A stretch of DNA of 64,000 bases from Planctomycetota bacterium (GCA_008501825.1 QQUA01000007.1:62001-126000), one strand, 5' to 3'. Shown: positions 8,462 to 17,691, numbered from the stretch's first letter. Numbers and translations: made by a program. Notes: generated by a model not told the origin, from the sequence alone.

Positions 8462-9244
8462 TCAAACTTGCACGGAGCCGAGATAGGGAGCCAGCAGCGC
8501 CCGGAAAAAGGCCATGCCTTCTTCTCCCGTTCCCCAAGCTCCGGCGCCTCCGTCGGGCAAGCTGAAGGGCCCGAGATTCCGTTCCGGATGGGGCATCAAG
8601 CCAAGAATGCGTCCGCTGGCGGAAACCAGGCCGGCAATGCCGCCGGCGCTTCCGTTGGGGCAATCGGGGTAGCTTTCCGAAACTTCCCCAGCGGCGTCGG
8701 CGTAGCGGAAGGCAATGCGGCGGTTTTGTTCTAGACGGATCAAGTCCTCCGGGCTGGCCACCACCAACTGGCCTTCGGCGTGGGCGGTGCAAGCCGGCAG
8801 CAGGCTTCCTTCCGGAAGAACTTGGGCCAGGCCGGCCTCGACCCGCAGCCGCGACCAGCGACATTCGAAGCGGTGGTGGACGTTCCAAGCCAGGCTGACG
8901 GAAACCCCTTCCAAATCCGGAAGCAGGCCGGTTCGCACCAAGGCTTGGAAGCCGTTGCAAACTCCGAACAGGCTGCCACCGGCTTGGTGCAGTGCTCGGA
9001 GTTGTTCTCCAAGAAAGGCCGCCACTTCCAATCCCAAAACCCGGCCGGCGCCGAGGTCGTCGCCGTAAGTAAAGCCTCCGGGAATGGAAAACAAATCGCA
9101 TTCCAAAACCTTGGCCGGCTTGGCCATCAATTCCCGAATGTGGCATTCCTCCACTTCGGCTCCGGCTTGTTCCCAAGCGAAGCGCAATTCCCGATCGCAA
9201 TTCACGCCTGCGGCGAACAACTGAAGGACTTTGGCCGAGCTCAT
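8462..9244 (-). CDS. purQ: Phosphoribosylformylglycinamidine synthase, glutaminase subunit
   Basis: Class I glutamine amidotransferase of 260 residues that releases ammonia for PurL in FGAM formation. Catalytic Cys96 lies in SLFGVCNGFQAL, and the His-Glu pair is in LMPHPERN near the C-terminus. FSIPGGFTYGDDLGAG is a typical PurQ signature. The ATG overlaps the purL stop as ATGA, so the two subunits are coupled and likely made in equal amounts. Confidence 0.95.
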   Translation of the reverse strand: MSSAKVLQLFAAGVNCDRELRFAWEQAGAEVEECHIRELMAKPAKVLECDLFSIPGGFTYGDDLGAGRVLGLEVAAFLGEQLRALHQAGGSLFGVCNGFQALVRTGLLPDLEGVSVSLAWNVHHRFECRWSRLRVEAGLAQVLPEGSLLPACTAHAEGQLVVASPEDLIRLEQNRRIAFRYADAAGEVSESYPDCPNGSAGGIAGLVSASGRILGLMPHPERNLGPFSLPDGGAGAWGTGEEGMAFFRALLAPYLGSVQV

Positions 9245-12198
9245 GCTTGTTTCCGCTGCGGGTAATCTTCCATGCCGTTGGCTTGCGCCAAATTCGACAA
9301 GCTCATTTCCAGCCAGGAATCGGCTTGCCAAAGGAATTCCACCTCCTGATTTTCGCACACCATGCCGATGCTGGCCCAACGCAAGGTCCGAAGTTCTTCG
9401 GCCACGGATTCCATCCATTCTTCCGCCACCTCCAAGAGGAAGCGGGTGGGGGTTTCGCTAAACAACCGAAGGGCGGCGTTTTGATCGCGGTCGAGAGAAG
9501 AGACGGCGGCGACCGGAACTCGGGCCAAATCCAGGATGGCTCCGAAACCGCCGCCTAGGGCCATTTCGGAAACGGCCACCGCCAAGCCGCCTTCGGCGAG
9601 ATCATGGCAGGAAACGGCCAGGCCCCGGTCCAGAATCCGGTGGACGGCATCGAAAACGGCGGGAGCTTGATCGAAGTCCGGGCAAGGCGGTGGCGAGTCC
9701 GGCCACTGCAAGACATCGCCAAGGGCGGACCCGCCGCCTTCGGGACCGGTTTCTCCCACCAGAATCAATAGGTTGCCGGGTGCTTTGAAAAAGGTGGAGG
9801 AAGCCCGATTCACGTCAGCCACCGGTGCCACGGCGGTGCACAGCAGCGTCGGTGGGATGGCCACTTCCTGGTCTCCGACTCGATATTCGTTGTTCAAGGA
9901 GTCCTTACCGGAAATGAAGGGCGCCCCGTAAGCCAAAGCGGCGTCGCGGCAAGCTTCCGCCGCCCGGACCAGGCTGCCCAAGCGATCGGCCTTGCGGCAA
10001 TCGCCCCAACAGAAGTTGTCCAAGATGGCGACTTGGTGGGGGGTGCCGCCGGCGGCCACCACGTTTCGAATCGCCTCGTCGATGGCGCAGGCGGTGCCGG
10101 CGTAGGGATCCACCAAAGCGATTCGCGGAGCCAGGCCGCAACCGATGGCGACGCCACCGGGAAGTTCCAAGCGAGGTTTTAAAACGGTGCCGTCTCCGGG
10201 GCCGCGGCCGGCAGGACCCTGATAGGGCTTTCGAGCCGTCCCGCCTTGGACCTCGTGGTCGTATTGACGCACCACCCATTCTTTGGAAACCACGGCCGGG
10301 TGGGCCAAGACTTGGGCGAGGAGATCTTCCCGGGAACGTATTTCATCCGCCTTGGGCCAAGGCGTGGCGGACCAGGTGGGGCGGATCACTTCCGCCGATC
10401 TTTGCGGTTGCGGAACGCCGCCGTGAAGAAAGTCCATGGCCATGTCGCCGACTTCTTCTCCGTGCCAAAGCAACTGCAAACGACCGCTATCGGTGAATTC
10501 GCCGAGAACCACGGCTTCCACCTCATAGCTTTCACAAAGTTGCAACAAGGCCGCTTCGTGTTCCGGGGGCACGGCCAAAACCATGCGTTCCTGAGCTTCG
10601 CTGATCCAAATCTCGTCGTAACCCAAACCGGCGTACTTCAAAGGGGCGGCACTCAACTCGACCACGGCGCCCCCGGCCAAACCCCGGTCCGCCCTGCCTT
10701 CCCCCATTTCGCCGATGGCGGAAGAAAATCCGCCGGCGCCACAATCGGTGACCGCCCGATACAACCGGCGATCCCGGGCCGCCATCATCAAATCCAGCAC
10801 TTTCTTTTCGGTAATCGGATCGCCGATTTGCACTGCGGTGGCGTCCACGCTTTCACTTTCTTCGTGTAAAGCTTCCGAAGAGAAAGTCGCGCCGTGAATT
10901 CCGTCCCGACCGGTGCGACCGCCGATGGCTACGATTTTGTCTCCCGGCAGGACTTCCTTATGCACGCAATCTCGGGGCAACTCGCCGATACAACCGGCGA
11001 AAACCAGAGGATTGGCGGTGTAACCGGGGTGCCGCAAAACGGTGCCGGAAACCGTGGGAATGCCCATCCGGTTGCCGTAGTCCCGAACCCCGGCAATCAC
11101 GCCTTCCAAAACCCGATCCGGGTGTAAGCAACCAGGCGGCAATTGCTCGAAGGGCAGTTTTTCCGGGCCGACGCAGAAGACGTCGGTGGCGGCGAAAGGC
11201 CGCGCTCCCAAGCCGGTGCCGAGAATGTCTCGAATCACCCCGCCGATGCCGGTTCCGGCGCCGCCATAAGGTTCCAGCGCGCTGGGATGATTGTGAGTTT
11301 CCACCTTGACCGCGATGCCGATGTCGTCGGTAAAGGCCACCACTCCGGCATTGTCTTCAAAGACGCTCCAGCACCAGTCCGGCGACAGGCGCCGGGTGGC
11401 TTCGAATACGGTTTCCTTCAACAGGTTTTGAAATTCTCGCCGTTCCAGTTCGGCGCCGTTTTCATCCCGCACCACCAATCTCACCGGACCGGTCAAAGTC
11501 TTGTGTTTGCAGTGCTCGGACCAGGTTTGGGCAAAGGTCTCCAGCTCGACGTCGGTCGGTTCCCGGCCTTCCTGCCGATAGTGGCTTTGAATGGCCTCCA
11601 TCTCCTCTTGAGATAGGGCCAGGGCCATGCTCCGGCTCAGAGCCACCAGGGCTGCCCCGTCCATTTCCAGGATCGGCACCTCCCGCCTCGGGCTGGGGCG
11701 AGGGTTGGGTTGCGGGTGCAAAGCCAGGGCCCGGTCGCCGAGGCAGACTTCCTCGATGGTGGGGTTGGCCAGGGCCCGGCCGCCGGCATTCAGAAAGGCC
11801 CCGGGGTCGACTTGGCCCTCCACCCGGAACCAGCGATAGCTTTCCGCCTGCTCCACCGGGATCTCCAAGATGCCGAAGGCCCGGCAGGCGGTTTGTCCTT
11901 CCGGATCGGCCACGCCGGCTCGCCGCCGCACCACCAAGGTGGCGGCTCCCAACTCGGGGATTTCGCCCGGGGCCAGGATGCGGGCCTCCTCGACCACCGG
12001 ATCGGCCAAGACTTCCTGAGTCAAGTGCTCGACTTGCTGGGCCGATAAGTTGGACGGCAATAGGAAGCCCCGGCCGCTGGTGAGCTCCGGAGTCAGGGAT
12101 AATCCCCGTTGGGCCAAGGCCTTGCGGGCCGCCTTGCCGACCGGGTCGGGCCGGCCTTTTCGGGGTTCCAATTCAATTCGCCAGGCGCCTGAGCTCAT
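9241..12198 (-). CDS. purL: Phosphoribosylformylglycinamidine synthase, large subunit with PurS-like N-terminus
   Basis: 985 residues. FGAM synthase turns FGAR, ATP and ammonia into FGAM. The first ~210 residues contain two PurS-like segments, one beginning RIELEPRKGRPDPVGKAARK and one beginning TLVVRRRAG. The synthase core follows with TWSEHCKHKTL, VKVETHNHPSALEPYGGA and a second ATPase-like half with DCGAGG and SGKDSLNNE. The glutaminase is the separate purQ, so this is a PurS-PurL fusion rather than the single-chain ~1,300-residue enzyme. I chose the ATG at 12198, where similarity starts, over an upstream ATG that would run toward accA. It is divergent from accA. Confidence 0.94.
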   Translation of the reverse strand: MSSGAWRIELEPRKGRPDPVGKAARKALAQRGLSLTPELTSGRGFLLPSNLSAQQVEHLTQEVLADPVVEEARILAPGEIPELGAATLVVRRRAGVADPEGQTACRAFGILEIPVEQAESYRWFRVEGQVDPGAFLNAGGRALANPTIEEVCLGDRALALHPQPNPRPSPRREVPILEMDGAALVALSRSMALALSQEEMEAIQSHYRQEGREPTDVELETFAQTWSEHCKHKTLTGPVRLVVRDENGAELERREFQNLLKETVFEATRRLSPDWCWSVFEDNAGVVAFTDDIGIAVKVETHNHPSALEPYGGAGTGIGGVIRDILGTGLGARPFAATDVFCVGPEKLPFEQLPPGCLHPDRVLEGVIAGVRDYGNRMGIPTVSGTVLRHPGYTANPLVFAGCIGELPRDCVHKEVLPGDKIVAIGGRTGRDGIHGATFSSEALHEESESVDATAVQIGDPITEKKVLDLMMAARDRRLYRAVTDCGAGGFSSAIGEMGEGRADRGLAGGAVVELSAAPLKYAGLGYDEIWISEAQERMVLAVPPEHEAALLQLCESYEVEAVVLGEFTDSGRLQLLWHGEEVGDMAMDFLHGGVPQPQRSAEVIRPTWSATPWPKADEIRSREDLLAQVLAHPAVVSKEWVVRQYDHEVQGGTARKPYQGPAGRGPGDGTVLKPRLELPGGVAIGCGLAPRIALVDPYAGTACAIDEAIRNVVAAGGTPHQVAILDNFCWGDCRKADRLGSLVRAAEACRDAALAYGAPFISGKDSLNNEYRVGDQEVAIPPTLLCTAVAPVADVNRASSTFFKAPGNLLILVGETGPEGGGSALGDVLQWPDSPPPCPDFDQAPAVFDAVHRILDRGLAVSCHDLAEGGLAVAVSEMALGGGFGAILDLARVPVAAVSSLDRDQNAALRLFSETPTRFLLEVAEEWMESVAEELRTLRWASIGMVCENQEVEFLWQADSWLEMSLSNLAQANGMEDYPQRKQA

Positions 12199-12319
12199 GC
12201 GGAAGCTTCGATGGAGGCCGATGAGGCAGTATCCTAGGAGCGCGCCTGGGCGGCCGCCACGGATGTCGCCCCCTTCCACCATGGCCAAAGACCGCAACGC
12301 CAAGCGCCCGACCGGGCCG

Positions 12320-13423
12320 ATGTCCCTTCCGTTCGAAAAGCCGATCGAAGACGTCCGTTCTCGATTGGAAGAACTGGAAGAACTGGCTTCGAAAACCAGC
12401 CACGATCTCAGCGAGGAAATCGATTTTTATCGCGATCGGCTGGCCCGGCTGACCAAGGAGACTTACTCGCAGCTTTCTCCTTGGCAGCGAGTGCAAGTCG
12501 CCCGGCATCCCGATCGCCCGTTGACCTCGGACTACATCCAACACCTGTTCGAGGATTTCATCGAGCTCCATGGGGACGGTTTTTACTCCGACGATCCGGC
12601 GGTGGTGACCGGATTGGGAACCATGGACGGCCGCAAAATGATGGTCATCGGCCACCGCAAGGGCCGCGCCACCAAGGAGCGGATGAAGTGCAATTTCGGT
12701 TCCGCTCATCCGGAAGGTTATCGCAAAGCCTTGCGCAAGATGCAGTTGGCGGAGCGCCTGCAAATTCCGATTTTGACCTTGGTGAATACCCCCGGCGCCT
12801 ATCCCGGCGTTGGAGCGGAAGAACGAGGGCAAGCCCGTGCCATCGCCGAAAACATCTTCGAGATGTTCGGCATCAAGGTCCCGATCCTGGTGGTGGTGAT
12901 CGGGGAAGGCGGATCCGGCGGAGCTTTGGGCATCGCCGTCGGCGATCGGGTCGGCATGCTGGAGAACTCCTGGTACTCGGTGATTTCTCCCGAAGGCTGC
13001 GCTTCCATCCTGTGGCGCAGCGCCGAGGGCAAGGAACAAGCCGCCGAAGCCCTGAAATTGACCGCCGGCGACTTACAAACCCTGGGCATCGTCGATCAGG
13101 TGATTCCGGAACCCATGGGCGGGGCTCACCAGCAGCCCGATCTGGCCATGGCGGCGGTGAAAGATCAGATCGTGGCCTGGTTGGATGAATTGCAAGCCAA
13201 GCCTTTGACGGATTTGTTGGCCGAACGCCACCTCAAGTTCCGCCAGATTGCCCAAATCGAAGCCCAGGCCGAAGCTCCGGCCGGCGACGGCGAGGCCGAA
13301 GCGGCGCCGGCCGACCCGCAATTGTCCGATCGTCGCTTCCCGCCTCTACGCGACGAGGATTTACCGGCTCCGGAGGTGGGGCGGCGATCCGCTCCAAAGC
13401 CCGATCCGGGGACTAAATATTGA
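12320..13423 (+). CDS. accA: Acetyl-CoA carboxylase carboxyltransferase subunit alpha
   Basis: Transfers carboxyl from biotin to acetyl-CoA with AccD, the first step of fatty acid synthesis. The N-terminus MSLPFEKPIEDVRSRLEELE and ARHPDRP match the family. The core has VNTPGAYPGVGAEERGQA, VVIGEGGSGGALGIAVGD and SPEGCASILWR. It is 367 residues long, with an extra ~45-residue Pro/Ala/acidic tail absent from the usual ~320-residue form. An in-frame ATG at 12281 (or 12263) could add 13-19 residues; no Shine-Dalgarno favours any of them. No accD is in the window. Confidence 0.95.
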   Translation: MSLPFEKPIEDVRSRLEELEELASKTSHDLSEEIDFYRDRLARLTKETYSQLSPWQRVQVARHPDRPLTSDYIQHLFEDFIELHGDGFYSDDPAVVTGLGTMDGRKMMVIGHRKGRATKERMKCNFGSAHPEGYRKALRKMQLAERLQIPILTLVNTPGAYPGVGAEERGQARAIAENIFEMFGIKVPILVVVIGEGGSGGALGIAVGDRVGMLENSWYSVISPEGCASILWRSAEGKEQAAEALKLTAGDLQTLGIVDQVIPEPMGGAHQQPDLAMAAVKDQIVAWLDELQAKPLTDLLAERHLKFRQIAQIEAQAEAPAGDGEAEAAPADPQLSDRRFPPLRDEDLPAPEVGRRSAPKPDPGTKY

Positions 13424-13485
13424 GTTCCGGCGAGGGAAAACCCCCCAACGAGCCGGAGATCGCCTCCGTAGAAGAGGAGGAAACC

Positions 13486-14139
13486 ATGGGCGCACCCCAA
13501 CTACGCTTGATCCACCACCAGCCGCAGGCGGCGGAAGCCGCTGAAGCCGGTGTTGTCGATCCCTGGGAAAGCCTCAGCGATGAAGAGCTTTTGGCTCTGT
13601 GTTGTAACGGCGAACGGGAAGCCTTCCGGCTCCTGGTCGAGCGTTACGAAGAGAAGGCTTTCCACACCGTTCGACCGATCGTCGGCTCGGTGGAAACCAC
13701 TCGGGAAGTTGTCCAAGAGGCCTTCCTCAAGGTTTACGCCAATCGCGAACGCTTCGACCTGCGGCGCAAATTCAGCGCCTGGTTCTACCGCATCTTGCGC
13801 AACCAAGCGGTCGATCGGGTTCGGCGCCAAGCCCCCGGCACCCCGGGAGCGGCGGTGGAATTGGTCGGTGATTGGGACGGGAAAGGCTCCGGTCCGGTCC
13901 ATGCTGCCTCGATTCAAGAGCGGCAACAGGCCGTCCGGCGCATTTTGAAGGATCTTCCCGCCAAGTTCCGCTTAGTGCTTTCGCTCCGGGATTTGGAAGG
14001 CTTGAGCTGCGGGGAGATCGCCGAGCGGGTCGGGACCACGCCGGGAACCGTGCGTTGGCGCCTGCATCACGCCCGCAAATTGTTCCGAGAACATTGGGAA
14101 CGCCTCCTCGGAGAAGAGGAGGGAGGAGCGGAGCTATGA
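13486..14139 (+). CDS. ECF-type sigma-70 family sigma factor
   Basis: 217 residues. Region 2 is visible as FRLLVERYEEKAFHTV, then VVQEAFLKVYANRERFD and SAWFYRILRNQAVDRVRR. Region 4 follows with LPAKFRLVLSLRDLEGLSCGEIA and a helix-turn-helix at VGTTPGTVRWRLHHARKLF. The start is set by a strong GAGGAGG six bases before the ATG at 13486; the frame is open back to a TTG that overlaps the accA stop. The anti-sigma gene follows with an ATGA overlap, and an HtrA-like gene comes next. This order suggests a cell-envelope stress pathway, by inference. Confidence 0.92.
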   Translation: MGAPQLRLIHHQPQAAEAAEAGVVDPWESLSDEELLALCCNGEREAFRLLVERYEEKAFHTVRPIVGSVETTREVVQEAFLKVYANRERFDLRRKFSAWFYRILRNQAVDRVRRQAPGTPGAAVELVGDWDGKGSGPVHAASIQERQQAVRRILKDLPAKFRLVLSLRDLEGLSCGEIAERVGTTPGTVRWRLHHARKLFREHWERLLGEEEGGAEL

Positions 14140-14744
14140 ACTGCCGCACCGCCCGCAAATGGATGCCGTTGCACTGCGGTGGAGACCTGCCACTGGCCAA
14201 GGCTCGGGCTTTGGAAGAGCACGTCGCCAGTTGCCAGACTTGCCACGGGGAATTGCAGACATTCCGGGATTCCCGGGGAGCTTTGCTTGAGCTTCGGGAC
14301 GAAGCCGATCTGAACGCTTCCGGCATCTGGCGGACTTTGGAGCCGCGTTTGGATGCTCTGGAAGCTCGCCAGGCTCGGATTCTGCCGTGGTATCGGCAAC
14401 CCCGCAGGCTGGCCCAAGCTGCTGCCGTGTTGGTTTTGGTGGCCGCTGCCCCGCTGATGTGGCCGGGCTTGCCCTCCGGAGGAGAGGATGGCTCCACCTC
14501 CGGCAACGGTGGTTTGGCTGAATTGGCCGGAGGCAACGGTGCCGGCGCCACTCCCGTCATGCCGGCCGTGCATGGGGCCCTTCCTGCCCAAAGCCCCGAT
14601 CCCGGCGGCTTGACCCCGGTACCTAGGGACGCTCAAGAGCGCATGATTCTGCGCATGGCCAACCAGCACAACGGCGTATTGCCTCTTGGTCAGCAAGGAC
14701 CGACGACGAGGCTGGTTGGAAATGGCGGAGATGTCGAATACTGA
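14136..14744 (+). CDS. Zinc-finger anti-sigma factor, membrane-spanning
   Basis: 202 residues. The N-terminal zf-HC2-type domain has an early Cys (C3) and the HVASCQTC motif that coordinates zinc and holds the sigma factor. One membrane helix lies near residues 90-108 (RLAQAAAVLVLVAAAPLMW), so the Gly/Ser-rich tail is periplasmic. The start ATG overlaps the sigma stop (ATGA), as is usual for sigma/anti-sigma pairs. The periplasmic part would be where a site-1 protease acts, yet the next gene encodes a protease fold with no catalytic residues. Confidence 0.88.
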   Translation: MNCRTARKWMPLHCGGDLPLAKARALEEHVASCQTCHGELQTFRDSRGALLELRDEADLNASGIWRTLEPRLDALEARQARILPWYRQPRRLAQAAAVLVLVAAAPLMWPGLPSGGEDGSTSGNGGLAELAGGNGAGATPVMPAVHGALPAQSPDPGGLTPVPRDAQERMILRMANQHNGVLPLGQQGPTTRLVGNGGDVEY

Positions 14745-14816
14745 TCCAGCACAGGGATGGGGGGGCTACCTCCCGTGGCTCGGCTTCTCGGGCCCTGAAA
14801 TTCGGACAAGTCGACC

Positions 14817-15917
14817 ATGATTGTTGAAATTGCCCTGTTGTGGCTGCAGGAGGGAGTTGGAACTCCGCCGCCACAGGCCGAGCCGATTTTGGAACCTTCG
14901 CCGGTGCAAGTCATGGTGACCCCCAGCGCCTTGGGTGCCTTGGAGGAGGAGCTGTGGAATTTGCACCAGGGGCTGCGGCCGAATTTGGTGCAAATCCGGA
15001 TCGACTTGGACCCGGAAGCCAAAGATCCTCAGTTCGAACCGGAGTGGGATCTATTGGTCTCCGGCGTCTTCATTGCCGAAGGCGGGTACGTGGTGGCCCC
15101 GGGTCCGGTAGAAGCCGGCGAGGGGCGGATTTCGGTGGTGCGTTTCGACGGCAAGACCTTTCCGGCCAAATTGATCGATGCCGACGTCGATTACGGACTC
15201 ATTCTGTTGAAGGCTCCGGCTCTGGGCTTGAAGAATCCGACTTTCGGCCACCCCTCCTGTATGCGGGTGGGTTCGGTCGCCATCGGGTTGAGCAATCCCT
15301 TCGGCACCTTGGAAGGTTCCCTGAGTTTGGGTTTTGTGGCCGGTAAATACCGAGGGCTGGGGCAAGCGAAAAACCTGCTGCAACTGAGCAATCCGGTGAA
15401 CCCCGGCGACGGCGGTGGCTTGGTGGCCAACCGCAAAGGCCAATTGGTCGGCATCATGCTGACTTCGATGCAGCAATTGGGCTGGTCTTTGGCTCAATCC
15501 GGGGAACAAGACACCCAGGGGTGGCATCGAGCTCAAGGCATTTCTTTTGCCGTGCCGGTGGATCAGGTCTTGCGGACCTTCCAGAAGCACCTTCCTTGGA
15601 AGCTGCCGCCGACGCCGCGACTTGGAGTGGCCATACGGCAACACTTCGATCCAGAGCGCCGGGCTGCCCTCGGCCTGCCGGGTTCTTGGAGTTTGGAAGT
15701 CGTGGAAGTGGTTCCCGGCGGGCCGGCGGCCAAAGCCGGGATGAAAAAGGGCGATATCCTGCTTGCGATTGGCGGTCAGAACTTGGTCAGCACCGATTGC
15801 GTGGCCGAGGTGTTATGGCAGGTTCGCGGCCGGACCCAGATGATTTTTCTCCGCGGCGAAATTCGCCAGCAGGCTCAAGTGCAATTACAACCGGTGGTGG
15901 CCGGTTCGAAGCACTAA
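14817..15917 (+). CDS. HtrA/DegP-like pseudoprotease with PDZ domain
   Basis: 366 residues with the layout of S1C proteases: trypsin-like domain about 50-260 and a PDZ domain about 265-360 (VVPGGPAAKAGMKKGDILLAI). All three catalytic positions appear lost. The usual TNxHVV becomes APGPVE (His to Pro97). The Asp of D-LAVLK is Gly127 in YGLILLK. GNSGGPL becomes GDGGGLV (Ser to Gly199). The surrounding fold signatures (LSNPFG, ISFAVPVDQV) are kept, so this is not random decay. It probably binds rather than cuts peptides. The N-terminus is only weakly hydrophobic (MIVEIALLWL), so export is unsure. It follows the ECF sigma and anti-sigma genes by 72 bp. Confidence 0.85.
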   Translation: MIVEIALLWLQEGVGTPPPQAEPILEPSPVQVMVTPSALGALEEELWNLHQGLRPNLVQIRIDLDPEAKDPQFEPEWDLLVSGVFIAEGGYVVAPGPVEAGEGRISVVRFDGKTFPAKLIDADVDYGLILLKAPALGLKNPTFGHPSCMRVGSVAIGLSNPFGTLEGSLSLGFVAGKYRGLGQAKNLLQLSNPVNPGDGGGLVANRKGQLVGIMLTSMQQLGWSLAQSGEQDTQGWHRAQGISFAVPVDQVLRTFQKHLPWKLPPTPRLGVAIRQHFDPERRAALGLPGSWSLEVVEVVPGGPAAKAGMKKGDILLAIGGQNLVSTDCVAEVLWQVRGRTQMIFLRGEIRQQAQVQLQPVVAGSKH

Positions 15918-15923
15918 TCGAGT

Positions 15924-16940
15924 TCAACCCTGGGTTGGGGTGGCTTCTTCGGCCAGCGGCACGTTGCGGCGGTTTTTATAGGCCTGAATGATGTCCAGAG
16001 CCTGAGATACTTCTTTGCTTTCGATTTGGCGATCGGTTTTCCGCACGAACACTTGCATGTCTTCGGCGGCGGAACTCAGATCGCCCAGCCAGTAGTAACA
16101 CATGCCGCGGTTGAAGTACTCGTGGGAGAGTTCAGGATTCAAATTTAAGATGGCGGTGAGTTCTTGCACCGCCTCGGGGTATCTCTTGCTGTCCAAGTAA
16201 ATCGTAGAAGCCAAGCCGCGGGCTTGGATTTCCATGTCCATGTCGGCTCGGAGCGCTTGGCGCAGGGCGTCTTCTTGCGGCAGGTTCAATTCCTGCAAAG
16301 CCAATCGTTCATTCTTATAGCGCCGGGAGCGTTGCAACTCCGAAATCAGCTTTTGCAAGACTTCCAAGGCTTCATCGGTGCGCTCCATGTGGGTATAGCA
16401 GTTGGCCAGCAACCGCATGGTGAAGCGATCGTCGGGAATGGCGGTGGAAGTTTCGGATAAAAACTCTTCGGCCTGATTCAAGTGATCTTCGGCTTTGCCC
16501 TGGGCCGTTTCCGCTCGAGTTTTCATGTCCGCCAAGGATTCCCCTTCTTCTCCGGCCATTTCTTCCAAACGGGCTTCCAAAATGGCCGACTCGCCCAACA
16601 GGAATTCAGCGTAGCGGAGGTGATATTCCCCCAAGGAATACGTGGTGCGGTAATCCGGATCCAGATCGTGGGCCTTTTCCAGATATTCCCTGGCGGCGGC
16701 CACGTGTTTGAGATCTCGCCATTGCAGCAGCGTTCGTCCCATCACCAAATTCAGTTTGGGATGATCCGGCTCCAGAGCCAGGCCCATGCTGGCTTGCTGT
16801 TGCGCCCGGGGCAGATCGCCCACGTCGTAATACTGCCGCGCCCGGCGATAGAAATCCTCCAACCGGGTCAGCTCATTCTCTTCCGAGGAGGAGCAGGCCG
16901 CCAGCAGAAGGGTGAGGGCAAGCAGGTGGATGAACCGCAT
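15924..16940 (-). CDS. TPR-repeat lipoprotein
   Basis: 338 residues. The signal peptide ends in lipobox LLAACSSS (C16), so the protein is lipid-anchored. TPR-type helical repeats cover the mature chain, clearest at PRAQQQASMGLALEPDHPKL and near 265-300 (NPELSHEYFNRGMCYYWLGD). A charged coiled stretch lies in the middle. It would serve as a scaffold for protein assembly; no partner is evident. Its 3' end nearly touches that of the convergent HtrA-like gene (6 bp). Confidence 0.88.
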   Translation of the reverse strand: MRFIHLLALTLLLAACSSSEENELTRLEDFYRRARQYYDVGDLPRAQQQASMGLALEPDHPKLNLVMGRTLLQWRDLKHVAAAREYLEKAHDLDPDYRTTYSLGEYHLRYAEFLLGESAILEARLEEMAGEEGESLADMKTRAETAQGKAEDHLNQAEEFLSETSTAIPDDRFTMRLLANCYTHMERTDEALEVLQKLISELQRSRRYKNERLALQELNLPQEDALRQALRADMDMEIQARGLASTIYLDSKRYPEAVQELTAILNLNPELSHEYFNRGMCYYWLGDLSSAAEDMQVFVRKTDRQIESKEVSQALDIIQAYKNRRNVPLAEEATPTQG

Positions 16941-17041
16941 GTTGCAGCTTGATTTTGGACTTGGGAGGCGCTCCGGTCAAACCGGGCCTTGGTGATGTCG
17001 GCGCACCGGCGGGGGGATGGCCCCCAGGTTTCGGCCGCAGG

Positions 17042-17080
17042 CAAAAGAGCCGAGGCCGCCCTGGCATAGGGCGACCTCGT
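17042..17080 (-). terminator. Probable terminator of ndk
   Basis: CGAGG-C-CGCCC ... GGGCG-A-CCTCG forms an ~11-bp stem with one mismatch at 17051-17079. On the minus strand it is followed by a CTCTTTTGC stretch. It lies between ndk and the TPR lipoprotein. Confidence 0.6.
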
Positions 17081-17122
17081 CGGGCGGCAACGGAATTTCC
17101 CGGGCGGGAGCTTCCAAAGGGA

Positions 17123-17581
17123 TCAGGCGTCGTCCGAATCCCACATCCAGGGTTGGGCAATCGGAGTCCAGTCTTCCAGGCCGTCGGGAAAGAAGAGCTT
17201 CAGTTCCCGTTCGGCGCTGGCCGGGGAGTCGGAGCCGTGGACCAGATTGAAGGAGCGGGAGGCGCCAAAGTCGCCGCGCAGGGTGCCGGCATCGGCATCC
17301 GGGCCGAAGGTGGCTCCCATCATTTTGCGGACGATGGCGACCGCCTGGGGCCCGCGCAGCGCAAGCGCCAGGATGGGGGAGGCGGTCATGAACCGGACCA
17401 AGCCTTCGTAGAAGGGCTTACCGACGTGATCGGCGTAGTGCTGGGCGGCAAGTTCGGGGGTCATGCGCAACAGGCGCATGCCGGCGAATTGCAGGCCTTT
17501 GTCCTCGAAGCGGCTGAGGATGCGCCCGACCAAGCCCCGGTGAAGGGCATCGGGCTTGAGTAAAACGAGGGTGGTTTCCAC
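17123..17581 (-). CDS. ndk: Nucleoside diphosphate kinase
   Basis: 152 residues; exchanges the gamma phosphate between nucleoside di- and triphosphates. Signatures are TLVLLKPDALHRGLVG at the N-terminus, HVGKPFYEGLVRFM, and the catalytic H115 in FNLVHGSDS. The C-terminus is ~10 residues longer than usual, with a Trp/Asp-rich end. It is divergent from the ATP synthase operon and carries its own terminator. Confidence 0.97.
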   Translation of the reverse strand: METTLVLLKPDALHRGLVGRILSRFEDKGLQFAGMRLLRMTPELAAQHYADHVGKPFYEGLVRFMTASPILALALRGPQAVAIVRKMMGATFGPDADAGTLRGDFGASRSFNLVHGSDSPASAERELKLFFPDGLEDWTPIAQPWMWDSDDA

Positions 17582-17663
17582 GATGCTAGAAGGCGGTTGC
17601 GGTTTTCCGGAGGAGAAGGGTAGGAGCGCTGGCGAAGAATGGCTAGAAGCTGAGCAATGTTTC

Positions 17664-17691
17664 TTGACCCAGGAAGGGGCAGATCTACAAT
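17664..17691 (+). promoter_or_regulatory. Sigma-70-like promoter of the ATP synthase operon
   Basis: TTGACC at 17664-17669 and TACAAT at 17686-17691 with a 16-bp spacer, the best -35/-10 pair in the region between ndk and the first atp gene. The rest of 17582-17914 holds no convincing gene. It includes a small GACGGTGACCGTC palindrome just downstream of the promoter, in the predicted leader. Confidence 0.55.
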
